NCBI GenBank assembly: GCA_001972305.1
Contig: BDDD01001672.1
Coordinates: forward strand, 120,219-184,218
Length of the DNA stretch: 64,000 nucleotides
Source of the DNA: Cephalotus follicularis
Taxonomy: Eukaryota > Streptophyta > Magnoliopsida > Oxalidales > Cephalotaceae
Reading direction: 5' to 3'
A program made the translations under genes and the position numbers. The notes below the pieces were generated by a model. It saw only the letters and a list, made by a program, of their open reading frames with translations. It had not been told where the DNA came from and made no database searches. Numbering within the stretch: position 1 is the first letter of the stretch; each line of letters starts with the position of its first letter. This document shows, piece by piece, positions 34,574 to 44,687 of this stretch.

Positions 34574-34779
34574 CAGTCGACTAAAACAGGGCTCTAGTCG
34601 ACTGGGGAAGCAAGACAGTCGACTATTCAAAAGGTCCAGTCGACTACTCCATTAAAAGTGCAGGCAGTCGACTGTGTTCATCCCTCCAGTCGACTACACA
34701 ACCAAGGCAGACGACTGCATTCATGTGGCAGTCGGCTACTCAACCATTCCAACCGACTGTCCACAGAGACAGCCGACTG
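34574..34779. repeat. Phased palindrome array in the G3 LTR (10 units)
   Basis: Units start at 34574, 34595, 34616, 34637, 34665, 34687, 34708, 34729, 34750 and 34770. Steps are 21, 21, 21, 28, 22, 21, 21, 21 and 20 bp. Most are CAGTCGACTG or CAGTCGACTA. The last unit and the bases after it (cagccgactgttctggg) are identical to the ends of the arrays at 7138, 12386 and 20486. Confidence 0.94.
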
Positions 34780-35154
34780 TTCTGGGCGACAGAACAGTTG
34801 GAAACATGTCAATTCACTACTGAAATTGATTCAAATGGTTTCCACATTACACCGGAGACATATGGACACAAACATACGATTATATATGACTTGTAGGTGA
34901 CATAGAAACACAGAAACGACATATAAACGCTTCAACAGTGGGTTAATTTACAAAAGGAAGCAAAGAGACAATGGTTGTATATGTCCAGATTCTGTCTTTT
35001 ATCGTTTATAGGTGTTATAAAATCAGTTTGTGACATATCTAGGTGCATAAAACGTGTTGACAATATTACTAACACAGTGACAACATGTTTAGGCAGGAAT
35101 CAATGACCCAAAGACACCAAGAGCATAAAAACTCAAAGTATGCCATTGAAACAA

Positions 35155-36378
35155 AACTATAATTAGAGGAGACGAATTTACTGACCTGTAATGATTCCCA
35201 GAACACAAGAACAGTAGAAGAAACACTAGCACACACACACAATTCGACTGTGAACAAAAACAGGGGAAGAAGAATACAAAACCATAACATGCTTAGACAT
35301 GCATAACAAACGAAGTGAATTCAACCCAAAAGAAACAACTAAGGATCGAATTTACCTCTTTGAACTTTGAAGAACAAATTACACAGCAGATTGTTACACA
35401 CTAACAAGGCAGAATCGACAGTGCAATAGGCAGAAAAAGAAAGAGATAGTTATAGAATGGAAATGGCACAACAAAAGGAAAAAGTGGAGACCAAATCTGC
35501 CCACAATGGAAAAGGAGAGGATTTGTTGGGAGTAGAAAAGGAAAAGGAAGATTTGACGTGTGGAAATTGATGAGGAAGAAGGAGACTTCGGGTGAGAAGA
35601 AAAAAGGAATAGAAAGAAGAAAGAAAAATAGAAAAAAGAAGAAAAGGAAAAGAAAATAAAAGGAAAATAAGAAATAATTAAAAATAATGAATTAAAAAGG
35701 ATTTATAAAATAAAAATAAATTGTTTTAGTAAAATAGATTTTGATAAAATAAGCCCAAACCCACAAAACTATAATTAGAGGAGACGAATTTACTGACCTG
35801 TAATGATTCCCAGAACACAAGAACAGTAGAAGAAACACTAGCACACACACACAATTCGGTTGTGAACAAAAACAGGGGAAGAAGAATACAAAACCATAAC
35901 ATGCTTAGACATGCATAACAAACTAAGTGAATTCAACCCAAAAGAAACAACTAAGGATCGAATTTACCTCTTTGAACTTTGAAGAACGAATTACACAGCA
36001 GATTGTTACACACTAACAGCAGAATTCGGCTGTGTATAAGGCAGAGAAAGAAAGAAGCAAATATAGAATATCCATGGCACAACAAAAGGAAAAGTGGAGA
36101 CCAAATCGTCCCACCATGGAAAAGGAGAGGATTTGTGGGGAGTAGAAAAGGAAAAGGAAGATTTGCCGTGTGGAAATTGATGAGGAAGAAGGAGACTTCG
36201 GGTGAGAAGAAGAAAGGAATAGAAAGAAGAAAGAAAAATAGAAAAAAGAAGAAAAGGAAAATAAAATAAAAGGAAAGGAAAATAAGAAATAATTTAAAAT
36301 AATGAATTAAAAAGGCTTTATAAAATAAAAATAAATTGTTTTAGTAAAATAGATTTTGATAAAATAAGCCCACACCCA
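35155..36378. repeat. 612-bp tandem duplication within the G3 LTR
   Basis: 35155-35766 and 35767-36378 are near-identical direct copies; for example, the attagaggagacgaattt segment recurs at an offset of 612. Small indels separate the copies. The solo LTR relative has one copy's worth of length here, so the duplication is particular to G3. Confidence 0.9.
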
Positions 36379-36537
36379 ACATAGCATTTCATTCCCATAA
36401 TTGGACCGGTATCAGTCAGCCAAAATCACATAAGCCCAAAACACAGGGCAACCGAACTTTAAAATTAATCAAATTTAAAAGCCCGAAAACTCACATAAAA
36501 TCCGTAAAATATATTTACGAACGAGCAGGGTATTACA

Positions 36538-36550
36538 TCCACCCCCCCTA
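36538..36550 (-). other. G3 polypurine tract
   Basis: On the minus strand taggggggg-tgga lies directly before the TGTAATACCC start of the 3' LTR. Confidence 0.85.
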
Positions 36551-36591
36551 AAAAGAAGATTTCGTCCCGAAATCACAAACACAAACATACC

Positions 36592-37322
36592 TCAAACAAA
36601 CAAGTGCGGATATCGCTCCCGAATATGCTCCTCAAGCTCCCAAGTAGCCTCACGTTCGGGATGATTCCTCCGCAACACTTTCACAAAAGAAACGGTCTTG
36701 CTACTTGTCACCCGTTCCTATCGATCCAGAATAGCTTCGGCCTCCTCGTCACAAGATAGATCCTCCCTAATACTGTCCAACGGATAGTGAACCACATGTA
36801 GGGGATGATACTGGTAACCTCTCAGCAAAGACACGTGGAACACGTTATGGACATGTGCTAACTGCGGAGGCAAAGCTAACCGATAAGCGACCGCACCTAT
36901 CTTCTCTAGAACTTCAAAAGGTCCGATACACCGCGGACTCAACTTTCCTTTCAGCCCAAAACGTCGGACTCCCTTCCAAGGTGAAACTTTCAAGAACACA
37001 TGTTCACCAACCTTCAACTCCAAGTCCCTCCGATGTCTGTCCGCATAAATCTTCTGTCGAGATTGAGCCACTTTCAATCTCTCCCTTGCTATAGCCACTT
37101 TCTCCGTAGTGACCTGTACTAGCTCGGGTCCCTCGATAAATCGTTCTCCAACCTCATCCCAACATGTCAGAGCACGACACTTCCTCCCATACAGAGCTTC
37201 AAACGGAGCCATACCAATACTAGCATGCCAACTGTTATTGTAGGCAAACTCCACCAAGCTCAAATACTCATCCCAGCTCGCAATCCACTACAAAGCACAA
37301 GACCTCAACATATCCTCTAAGA
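36592..37322 (-). pseudogene. G3 integrase C-terminal part
   Basis: It begins with the end of the integrase core just after the deletion junction (LEDMLRSCAL, then a TAG), followed by LVEFAYNNSWHASIGMAPFE, ALYGRKCR, GEHVFLKVSPWKGVRRFGLK, the GPY/F module (CIGPFEVLEKIGAVAYRLAL) and a chromodomain-like tail (VSFVKVLRRNHPEREATWEL), ending RYPHLF. A TAG near 36719 interrupts it. The zinc domain and all catalytic residues of integrase are gone, so only a DNA/chromatin-binding tail could be made. Confidence 0.9.
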
Positions 37323-38134
37323 GAATCACCTCTGTTTCTCTTTCTGTCAAACTCCTGTCGAGCAGCCTGGAAATCTAACCTTTCCAGTTCAATGTTCTTT
37401 GCTGCATTAGCCACTTCAGATACATCAGCAAACATGGTATTGATCAATTTACCCCGGAGCTGATAATGTAGCATCCACTTGAACTTTTTTGCCTGCTCCA
37501 ATGCTGTCCCTGCCGCAGAACCAGCAAAACCAGCAAGCCTAGTGGAACGAGTCAGAAATTCAGTCACCGACTCTCCATCCCTCTGTCTGGTATTTATAAA
37601 CTCTCTGGCGTAAGCCTCCTTATCAGCAGTGGGAAAGTACTGCTGATAAAAGACTTCACAGAACTCGAACCAGGTCAAATTCTCCGCATAATTTCCACCC
37701 TTAGCCAAATCCATAGCTTTTCACCATTTCTGAGCATCACCTTCAAGCTTATACACAGCTCGTTTGATCTTTTGTTCATCACTGCAACCAAGCATATCAA
37801 AGATCTTATCCAAATGAGCAATCCAGTGCTCAGCCTCAACAAGAATCATGGCTGAGTTGAAAGACTGCGGTCTCTGCTTCTGGAACTGCTCAAGCCAAAC
37901 ATAAGTGGGCGTATCAATCCTGTCCCTAGCATCTCTTCCCAACTGAACATCAGCTGGAGCATCATTAGCAACAACTGGCTCTCTATGGCCTTGATTCTGA
38001 TTCTGCTCATTCAACGCGCGCCGTATCTCCTTAGTGACAACCTGACGTACAAGCTCCTCCATGGTAGGCTCATTCCTGACTTCCTCAGCCTCAGCGGGTG
38101 CAGTTCTTTGAGCATCGTTCCTTGTACGTGCCAT
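37323..38134 (-). pseudogene. G3 gag, N-terminal and central parts
   Basis: It opens MARTRNDAQRTAPAEAEEVR at the first ATG of the leader. An acidic N-terminus and a Q-rich stretch precede the gag domain (DTPTYVWLEQFQKQRPQSFN, AEHWIAHLDKIFDMLGCSDE, WFEFCEVFYQQYFPTADKEA, RESINTRQ-like region, FLTRSTRLAGFAG). A single TGA at 37721 replaces a tryptophan (KW, then the frame continues), so gag is otherwise open. The zinc knuckle is absent: after FDRKRNRGDSL the sequence jumps to integrase near 37322. Its architecture parallels G1 although the gag sequences are quite different. Confidence 0.9.
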
Positions 38135-38288
38135 CTACGAAAAGGCATCCAAAACATAAAACATCACAAGGAACAAAAACAGAAAACAGAAAACATATCA
38201 TAAGACCATAACGAAGCAGCCTAACCCGGTGTCTACCCAATCTCACAGGTCAAACCTAGTTAGGTCTTCTAAGGAAACAAAACCTAAA

Positions 38289-38300
38289 TCTCTGATACCA
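38289..38300 (-). other. G3 primer-binding site
   Basis: On the minus strand TGGTATCAGAG lies just inside the 5' LTR end (38306); initiator tRNA-Met type. Confidence 0.9.
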
Positions 38301-38305
38301 CAATC

Positions 38306-38595
38306 TGTAACACCCCCGGACGGTGGGAGTCATCACAGGGTCATATCATACATAACATTAAATATCTGAGCCTATACATTTCTTAACAATTCATAAGTTT
38401 ACTTTATTAGCCAATAAAAGCCAAAAATGTGGCAGTCTTATCAAAACATTAGAACTTAAAAACTTAACAATTTATCGTATTAAGCAGTTACGGAAATTTA
38501 AAGCATAATCCAGTTCCAAAATAAAACATAACCATAAGTATCATAGTTTGACCAGTAAACAAGGATCACACTCCTAGGGATCCTAATACAAGAGG
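38306..38595 (-). repeat. G3 5' LTR remnant
   Basis: It starts TGTAACACCCCCGGACGG on the plus strand and aligns from base 38331 with 33204 onward. It breaks off after ...caagagg, where G4 gag begins. Confidence 0.9.
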
Positions 38596-39628
38596 CGTTG
38601 TAGCTGCACTCTTCGGATAGTCTTTCATCGAATGACCAGGTGCCCCGCACCTCAAGCACCAGCCATTAAACCTCCAGCAATCTTTCTGTTGGTATCCCGT
38701 GCGACCACAATAGTAACAACCTCCAAATCTAGCATTACTCCCTTGGTTGGGAGAACCATGTGAAGCTGTCTGCTGAGATTTGTTCTTAGACGACTTTGTC
38801 GGAGAACCCCAGTCTTGCCATTTCGACGATGCCAGTCTGGATTGTGTAGGACTCTATTTATTTTGTTGTGCGCGAGCACTTTCATCCCGGTTTTCACTGG
38901 ATATGGTCTCCAGTAGTCTTGATTTTTGAGCAACTTCCACAAAGTCCCCAGTTCCATGCGCTAATTCTTTAGCGAAGGTCCAGCCGCAGACCTCTCAGAA
39001 ACCTCCGTATCTTCTTCACTTCATCAGCTCCCAGATAGGGTGAATGTTTGGCTGGCTCCATGAACCTTGCTTGATATTCTGTCACCGTCATTTCTCCCCG
39101 TCGCAACTCCAAGTGCTCCGTCTCCCATCTCTCTTGTTCAATCCGTGGAACATAGGTCTCCAAGAACTCTGTCTGGAATCTACCCCAAGGGCTGTCAAGC
39201 CTCTAAGATTCCCACTTGGCTTTGACCATCTCCCACCAATGAGTGGCCTCACCCGATAGACGGTATACAGAAAACTTAAGTTTTTGATTGTCAGTACAGT
39301 CCATCACTTCAAAGATTTTTTCTAAATCCTGCAACCATCTCTCAGCAATGGTGGCATCAAGTTCCCCCCAGAAACCAGGTGGATTCTGCCTCATGAAACT
39401 TTCACTGTCCCTCCCATTCTGGTTACTATCCTCTCCTGGGCAATGGTCAGGAGCTCTATGTTGCGGCCGATCTTGCGTGTAGTACTAGAGCATCTCCTCC
39501 ACATTAGCCATATTCGGGTCATCGGATCTCTCACCGTGGGGGACATTCATCCCTTGCGGAACATTCGCTTCCTCAGGGGCATTGTTTCCAACTACTCTAG
39601 CCCTAGCACGTGTTCTCCTTCGGTCCAT
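38596..39628 (-). pseudogene. G4 gag
   Basis: The ATG at 39628 opens MDRRRTRARARVVGNNAPEE, close to the G1 gag start. The gag domain follows (FMRQNPPGFWGELDATIAER, VYRLSGEATHWWEMVKAKWE, FLETYVPRIEQERWETEHLE, RFLRGLRLDLR). At the left end is a zinc knuckle, CLRCGAPGHSMKDY, whose last cysteine is tyrosine. Stops occur near 39485 and 39203, and there is at least one frameshift near 38965. The sequence ends at the G3 remnant at 38595, before protease. Confidence 0.9.
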
Positions 39629-39724
39629 TGGTTCCTATAAGAAGGATGACGATTAGTCACGACTTTAGGAAAACAATTCATTCATTGCCAAGGAAAATAT
39701 CCTAACTAAGCATATATGGAATAT

Positions 39725-39736
39725 GCTCTGATACCA
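39725..39736 (-). other. G4 primer-binding site
   Basis: On the minus strand TGGTATCAGAGC, four bases inside the 5' LTR end; initiator tRNA-Met type. Confidence 0.92.
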
Positions 39737-41054
39737 TGTCTGTCACGCCCCGGTTTCAAGTAGACACACATAAAGTGGAAAAGGCAATTAACATTAAGAT
39801 TCAGCTTATGTAAATACCGTAAAATTTAGACTTTTAAATAGGATATCAGTTGCAGAAGCATTAAAATCATAAGCTGAAAGAACGTAACGTGCATCCCATA
39901 TTGCACGCTACTCAATACAAGTCCGTCATTGTTAAAAGCCCATAAACGGAGTGTGATTCAAAATACATTAAAGAAACCCATCGTTAAACAAAGCCAAAAG
40001 TACGATACAACAGTAGTCCTTAAAACAAAACCAGTTTATTACAATCCAGAAGAATATAAACAAACAACAATAACATAAGGGCTTGTTCTTCGTCCAAGCT
40101 AGTCCAACCGGCCCACTACATCAATCTGTATAGTAGGGGGTTAGCCTTTGTCCTCACTCGGCTAAGTCATAACAGTAGTTTAGGATTAACATTACATGCA
40201 CGTCATCAAATGTATGCGTAGATGATGCTGTATAGTAGAAAATACCAGTATATATATATGGAAATATATATAAGTTAGCAGCACAGTAAAATAATAGTAG
40301 GGACATATATATGAAAATATACGTATGTGATAACAGTACAGTAGTAGCCCGGCCAGGGCTACATCAACAGGCACAGTAATATCCAAATAGGACCAACAGG
40401 CAGTACAGTAAGTCCGTAAAAGGACCACAACAGGCAGGCAGTATGTGTAACACAACCATCTCCTGGCCCCACATTACACTCCCACTTTGGTCCTTTCTCC
40501 AGGCAACCAAGCGAGGCAACAGTACAGTACAGTGAGTTACCCAGCCAACTCCTGGCTCCTAGGTCAACCCTACCACTAGCCAACACTGGCAGCCTCCGCC
40601 ATGCAACTAGTGGCTCAAGCACAAACACATAAAATTCACAGAGCAAACAGTGAATAGTCACAGTAAACAGTGCAGTAAACAGTACAGTAATGATCGATAG
40701 ATCAACAACAGGCAGTTTATTTCAAATTATTTTTTAAAGTCATAAACATTTGAAATATGTATTTCCAATAGATAGAAAATACTTTAAACAATTAAGTAGT
40801 GGAAATCGCTTTCCAGTTTGTTCAAAAATACGTTATTAACCAATATGTATTTTCGTACTCAAAACAGTGTATTCCGGGTTCACATATGCATTTCTAAATA
40901 TCATAACTTAGAAATCATAAACGATTTATAGACAGCCAATAAGCAGGCAATAAATAGTGAATATGCAATGAATGCAAATGTTCAAATGCATCCTAACAGA
41001 AGTCGGGATCATTTCATATTGTTAAATAAGAAAACATCCAAACAGTACAAGAAG

Positions 41055-41295
41055 GCATCGATGTCTTTGTTCCTCAGCGACGACGCTCAAGTCCTTAGCA
41101 TCAGCGCTTTCCACTGTTGAAGACGTTGATGTCCATCTTCATACGCATCGACGCTCAAGGTATGGAACCTTAAAAGTCAGCGTATTGCTTAAGGAATCGA
41201 CGCGTTAAGGTAGGAACCTTAGGCATCGACGTATAATACGTCAATATCCAAGCAGATAACCGAAAGGCGTCGATGTTCCTAAAAGGCGTCGACGT
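41055..41295. repeat. Phased palindrome array, G4 5' LTR inner block (11 units)
   Basis: Units start at 41055, 41077, 41098, 41123, 41145, 41174, 41194, 41223, 41238, 41267 and 41286. Steps are 22, 21, 25, 22, 29, 20, 29, 15, 29 and 19 bp, the same series as the 3' LTR array minus its first 20-bp step. Confidence 0.88.
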
Positions 41296-42237
41296 GTTTC
41301 GAGCACCAGTCGTCTTCTTCCTCACGATGTGACAAACGGTAACTAACATCGTCCATATACATGCAAGACCACATGAAAGCAAGCCAGAAAACAAAAATGC
41401 AGATACATGTCACATACCCAGCATAACATGGCATTGACCCAGTGATCAAAAACAGTTCAACAATCATGCAATCTATACCCAAAACGATAGTCCAGGAATG
41501 AACATTAATGTCAAGAATACGATTATGGCTTCCCCTACCTTTTTGTTCCAAGTTAGGAACTAGAAAGTCCACCTCATTTAGTATCCAGATGGTCGCTTTG
41601 AGCTTCCAGGTATTGCTTGAAAGCTCCCCGGTTTGTCCCCACAGCTGTTGTCCAGCTCCAAGCTTCCACTTGCTCAAAAATGGTGGTTTGAGCTTTCCTG
41701 CTCTCACTGGTTTCTCTTGAAACTCACAGGTTTCACACCCTTTTCTTTTCACAACCGTTTCAGCAAAAGATAGGTGAAGGAGAATGTGTTTTTAAGCTGA
41801 TGGTTCCCCTCTCTTTCTTCCTCCCTGCCTTGAATGCACTCTCACACTCACACACCTGTTCTCCTCCCTTTCCCCTTTTTTTGTTCTTTTCATGCTCTGC
41901 GTTTTTGGAGATCACATGCGTCTAGGACACTTCCCACCCCTTCATGCAATAGCTGAGCTCGTTTCTCAGCCCTTGTCTCAGCTCTCATGCCAGACAATGC
42001 CACACTCCCTCAGACCATCCATTGCATGCACACATGTCCCTGTCTTCTTTGCACTTGTTGCATGCTATCACATGTGTCACCCTTACCCTCCCAACTTCAG
42101 TCATGCAGGTTAGGGAGCCATATGAATGCTTAACATGTCCCCTTTTCATGCCTCAAGGCGCTTGCCAAAGGCCCTAAATCGTTTCCCTTTGCACGTTATT
42201 ATGTCAGCAGAATAACATGCCTGACTTTCGACGTTAC

Positions 42238-42384
42238 GCATCGACGTCTTCTTTAGACGTCGACGCCCTTCCGCTTCTTACACGAGGGTGTCGATGTTCT
42301 CGCCTGCATTGACGTGCATGTGCATGCAGTTATGTGCATCTCATTGTTTCAAAGGCATCGATGCATTCAAAAGGGCGTTGACAC
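42238..42384. repeat. Phased palindrome array, G4 5' LTR outer block (6 units)
   Basis: Units start at 42238, 42257, 42288, 42306, 42355 and 42375. Steps 19, 31, 18, 49 and 20 bp mirror the 3' LTR block at 28548 (19, 31, 18, 48, 20). Confidence 0.86.
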
Positions 42385-42720
42385 GTTTCTCCCAAAACAG
42401 CGTCGTTTTGCCTCAAATTTCCCTTTCAACATTTCTTTAACATTTTGTTCCAAAATCAATATTATTAGAGTTTGGAAAACATCATCAAAGTTGGAAAATC
42501 CATCATTTTATTAATTCCACAATAAAAGAACATTTACATCGTGAAATTACAACATATGAAAATCCCGGGCGTTACACATAACATGTGAACGCCATATCTG
42601 ATGTCACCGTCACATATCATGACATCATAATACAGCCGCTGCAGGAATAATCAGAACTCAGTAGGCTATAGGATGTGTATATCATCCTTCATACACTGGT
42701 GTAGAGTGCCTATAGGAAAT

Positions 42721-42870
42721 ACCTCAGCCTCATCCGAGGAGCTGGAGTATCACCACACGGACCCCACCCTTGTCCGAGAAACCAAATACCTCAACCTCAT
42801 CTGAGGGGCCGGCGTCTCACGACGGGGACCTCGCTCTCGTCCGAGAAACCCCACGCACCCCACCCTCGTT
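42721..42870. repeat. Degenerate ~60-bp tandem repeat in the G5 LTR
   Basis: Between two and three units, each with acctca-cctcatc(c/t)gagg followed by a ggacc-c-c-ctcgtccgagaaacc segment. Confidence 0.75.
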
Positions 42871-43780
42871 TGGGGGCCAAAGTTCAAACATATCAATATC
42901 ATCAGATAAAAAAATCCGGTACGATAAGAGAGTAACAGAGCCTGGTTGCACTCACGCTGAGCATACCATCATAGACCAACGATATGCTACAGATCCAGGC
43001 TACGGAAGCTTGTGGCTGTCCCACATAACATCCCATCATAGACCAATGGAACTGCTAAGGAGTGTTGGGCATCGAACGTACACCTCACCATCGACCGAGA
43101 CCACATGTGACATATCTTAGGTTACCAGCATCCGAGTATAGAGTACGATATCATAATCACGATGATTCATAAAATGGGATTCAAATCCCGGTCGAAACAT
43201 AACACATAAGGAACACAAAAGGGCATATACCAAACAGGAGTCTCAAAGATAATACATTAAGATAGGGAATGTCCCACTCACAGATTTACTCAATCAACTA
43301 CACGAACCCTTAAATGCTCCGGATAACTACTGGATCCCAGTCTACAATTTCATCACATGAAAAATTCAATAAATACATTATCTATATTCATGTCATGAAT
43401 CATATGTAAAAATGTATGAAATTCTCTAATGCCATTTCATTTGGTTTTCCCCTGAATTGCCCAAGCATCATATACATTATCTATATCACTTATATAATAC
43501 CACTTCCTTATTCACACTAAAGCAACTTCAATGCATTAATACCAACAATTTCATTTAATCCGTCAAAACAAATTTTCCATAACGATTTCTTTGAAGATTC
43601 ATTTTGAAGGTTGATTTGGAGATTAAAGGTGTTAAAAGATTATTCACATAGGCTACAAGGCCTTAGGGAGGCTTCCTATAGAATCCATTTGAAGTTAAAA
43701 GCATTTGGGGTTGAAAAACATTGAAAACAACGTGTTTTGTGGAGAACAGGGTGCTAAGCGTTGACCCTGCCGTTCAATTG

Positions 43781-43890
43781 CTCTGTAGCAATCAGCGTTG
43801 ATTTACTCTGCAACAATTAGAATAGGTCCGCTCCGCAACTAGGATCGCAGGTCTGCTCTGCAGCCAGTAGTGCAAGTCTACCCTCAAGCT
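43781..43890. repeat. 25-bp-phased array of CTCTGCAGC-like words
   Basis: Words start at 43781 (ctctgtagca), 43806 (ctctgcaaca), 43831 (ctccgcaact), 43856 (ctctgcagcc) and, weaker, 43881 (ccctcaagct), with exactly 25 bp between starts. Spacers differ. Confidence 0.8.
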
Positions 43891-44687
43891 CCGAGGTCTG
43901 CCTTCGTGCTTAGAATCCCATCATTCTTTTATACCATAGAAAACATCAATCCACCACAGCTCTAGGGAACCCCAATTTAAAGAGATAGAATTAGCAAGTT
44001 CTTCTTCATCTCATTAACAGCTCAATCATCATTAAAAATCATTACAAACATCAACTCTCATTTACTCACAAAAATTAGAAAATGGAAATAGATTGAAGAG
44101 AGCTCAAATCATGTTAAATCTACATCAATTCCAGTCTAGCTATCATCTATTGTGAAATTATAATTCTTCATTTCGATCATCGTTCTTCAACTTGAAAATT
44201 TAGAGAATTAAAATTCAATAATGCTAGGGAAGTTACGAGATTATGGTAGAATAATGAAGAAGGAATCACTTCTAGCTTCTTTCCTTGAAGAATTTTTTTG
44301 AAGAAGGACTGGAGAGCTCGTGAACTTGATAGATTCGTCCAAGAGAATGCAAGAATGCAATTTTCTCTTCTCCAAATGGTGTATTAAGAATGTAAAAAGG
44401 TATAAAGAAACATCTACATAGTTGGAGACTTATATGGGAAGCTTGGCTGAATTCAACTCTGGCCTTACTTTTAAATGATTGAGTTTTGGGCCTTCACCCA
44501 ATAGGTTAGATATATAATCCAACTTGTTAATTGGGTCCATAATGATAATGTATAACTTGGCGTCCAAATTAAATTAAAGCATGCCATAATTCAACACCAA
44601 GATCTCATATATATTATAAATAGCATCCACACAAAAAAAAATGCAGTATTAAAAGACTGTACTCCAAAATTGGCATGGGGTGTTACA

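Larger units (their letters stand above)
33204..36537 (-). repeat. G3 3' LTR with an internal duplication
   Basis: It begins, read on the minus strand, with TGTAATACCCTGCTCG at 36537, next to a PPT. The pyrimidine/purine composition is strongly skewed around 35580-35700 and 36180-36300 (gaagaaag-type runs, poly-A-rich). It contains one palindrome array and a 612-bp tandem duplication. It is a relative of the solo LTR at 18511-21461. Confidence 0.9.
33204..38595 (-). mobile_element. G3: internally deleted gypsy element, truncated at both ends
   Basis: Right to left: a 290-bp remnant of the 5' LTR (38306-38595), PBS, gag, integrase end, PPT and 3' LTR (33204-36537). The 3' LTR lacks its last 25 bp, judged against 38306-38330. 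The 5' LTR remnant stops where G4 gag resumes. Protease, RT, RNase H and most of integrase are deleted. No target duplication survives. It lies inside the C2 leader. Confidence 0.9.
26062..42576 (-). mobile_element. G4: chromovirus holding two nested elements
   Basis: The outer ends are two LTRs of one family in the same orientation: 26062-28829 is the 3' LTR and 39741-42576 the 5' LTR. They are flanked by a perfect 5-bp duplication CATAA (26057-26061 and 42577-42581), so these LTRs mark a single insertion. Inside, reading right to left: PBS, gag, a gap holding C2 and G3 (31693-38595), RT, RNase H, integrase and PPT. Protease is missing; it was lost together with parts of C2 and G3 at the 38595 junction. 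G4 inserted into the G5 LTR. Confidence 0.93.
39741..42576 (-). repeat. G4 5' LTR (2836 bp)
   Basis: Plus-strand left end TGTCACGCCCCGG, right end GGGCGTTACA. It is the partner of 26062-28829, with scattered substitutions. Two palindrome arrays lie at offsets of about 192-338 and 1281-1521 from its sense start, close to the array positions in the G1 LTR. Confidence 0.93.
42582..44687 (-). repeat. G5 3' LTR, right part
   Basis: It continues the LTR begun at 24989 and ends GGGTGTTACA on the plus strand, beside the complement of a PPT (44688-44706). It holds two small arrays, listed separately. The rest is AT-rich and non-coding. Confidence 0.8.

Noticed and set aside
7036-34779. CRISPR-like look: short palindromic repeats with unique spacers
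   Set aside because: This is plant transposon DNA; repeats and spacers are both about 10 bp, and no cas gene is present. It is not a CRISPR array, although the geometry is reminiscent.
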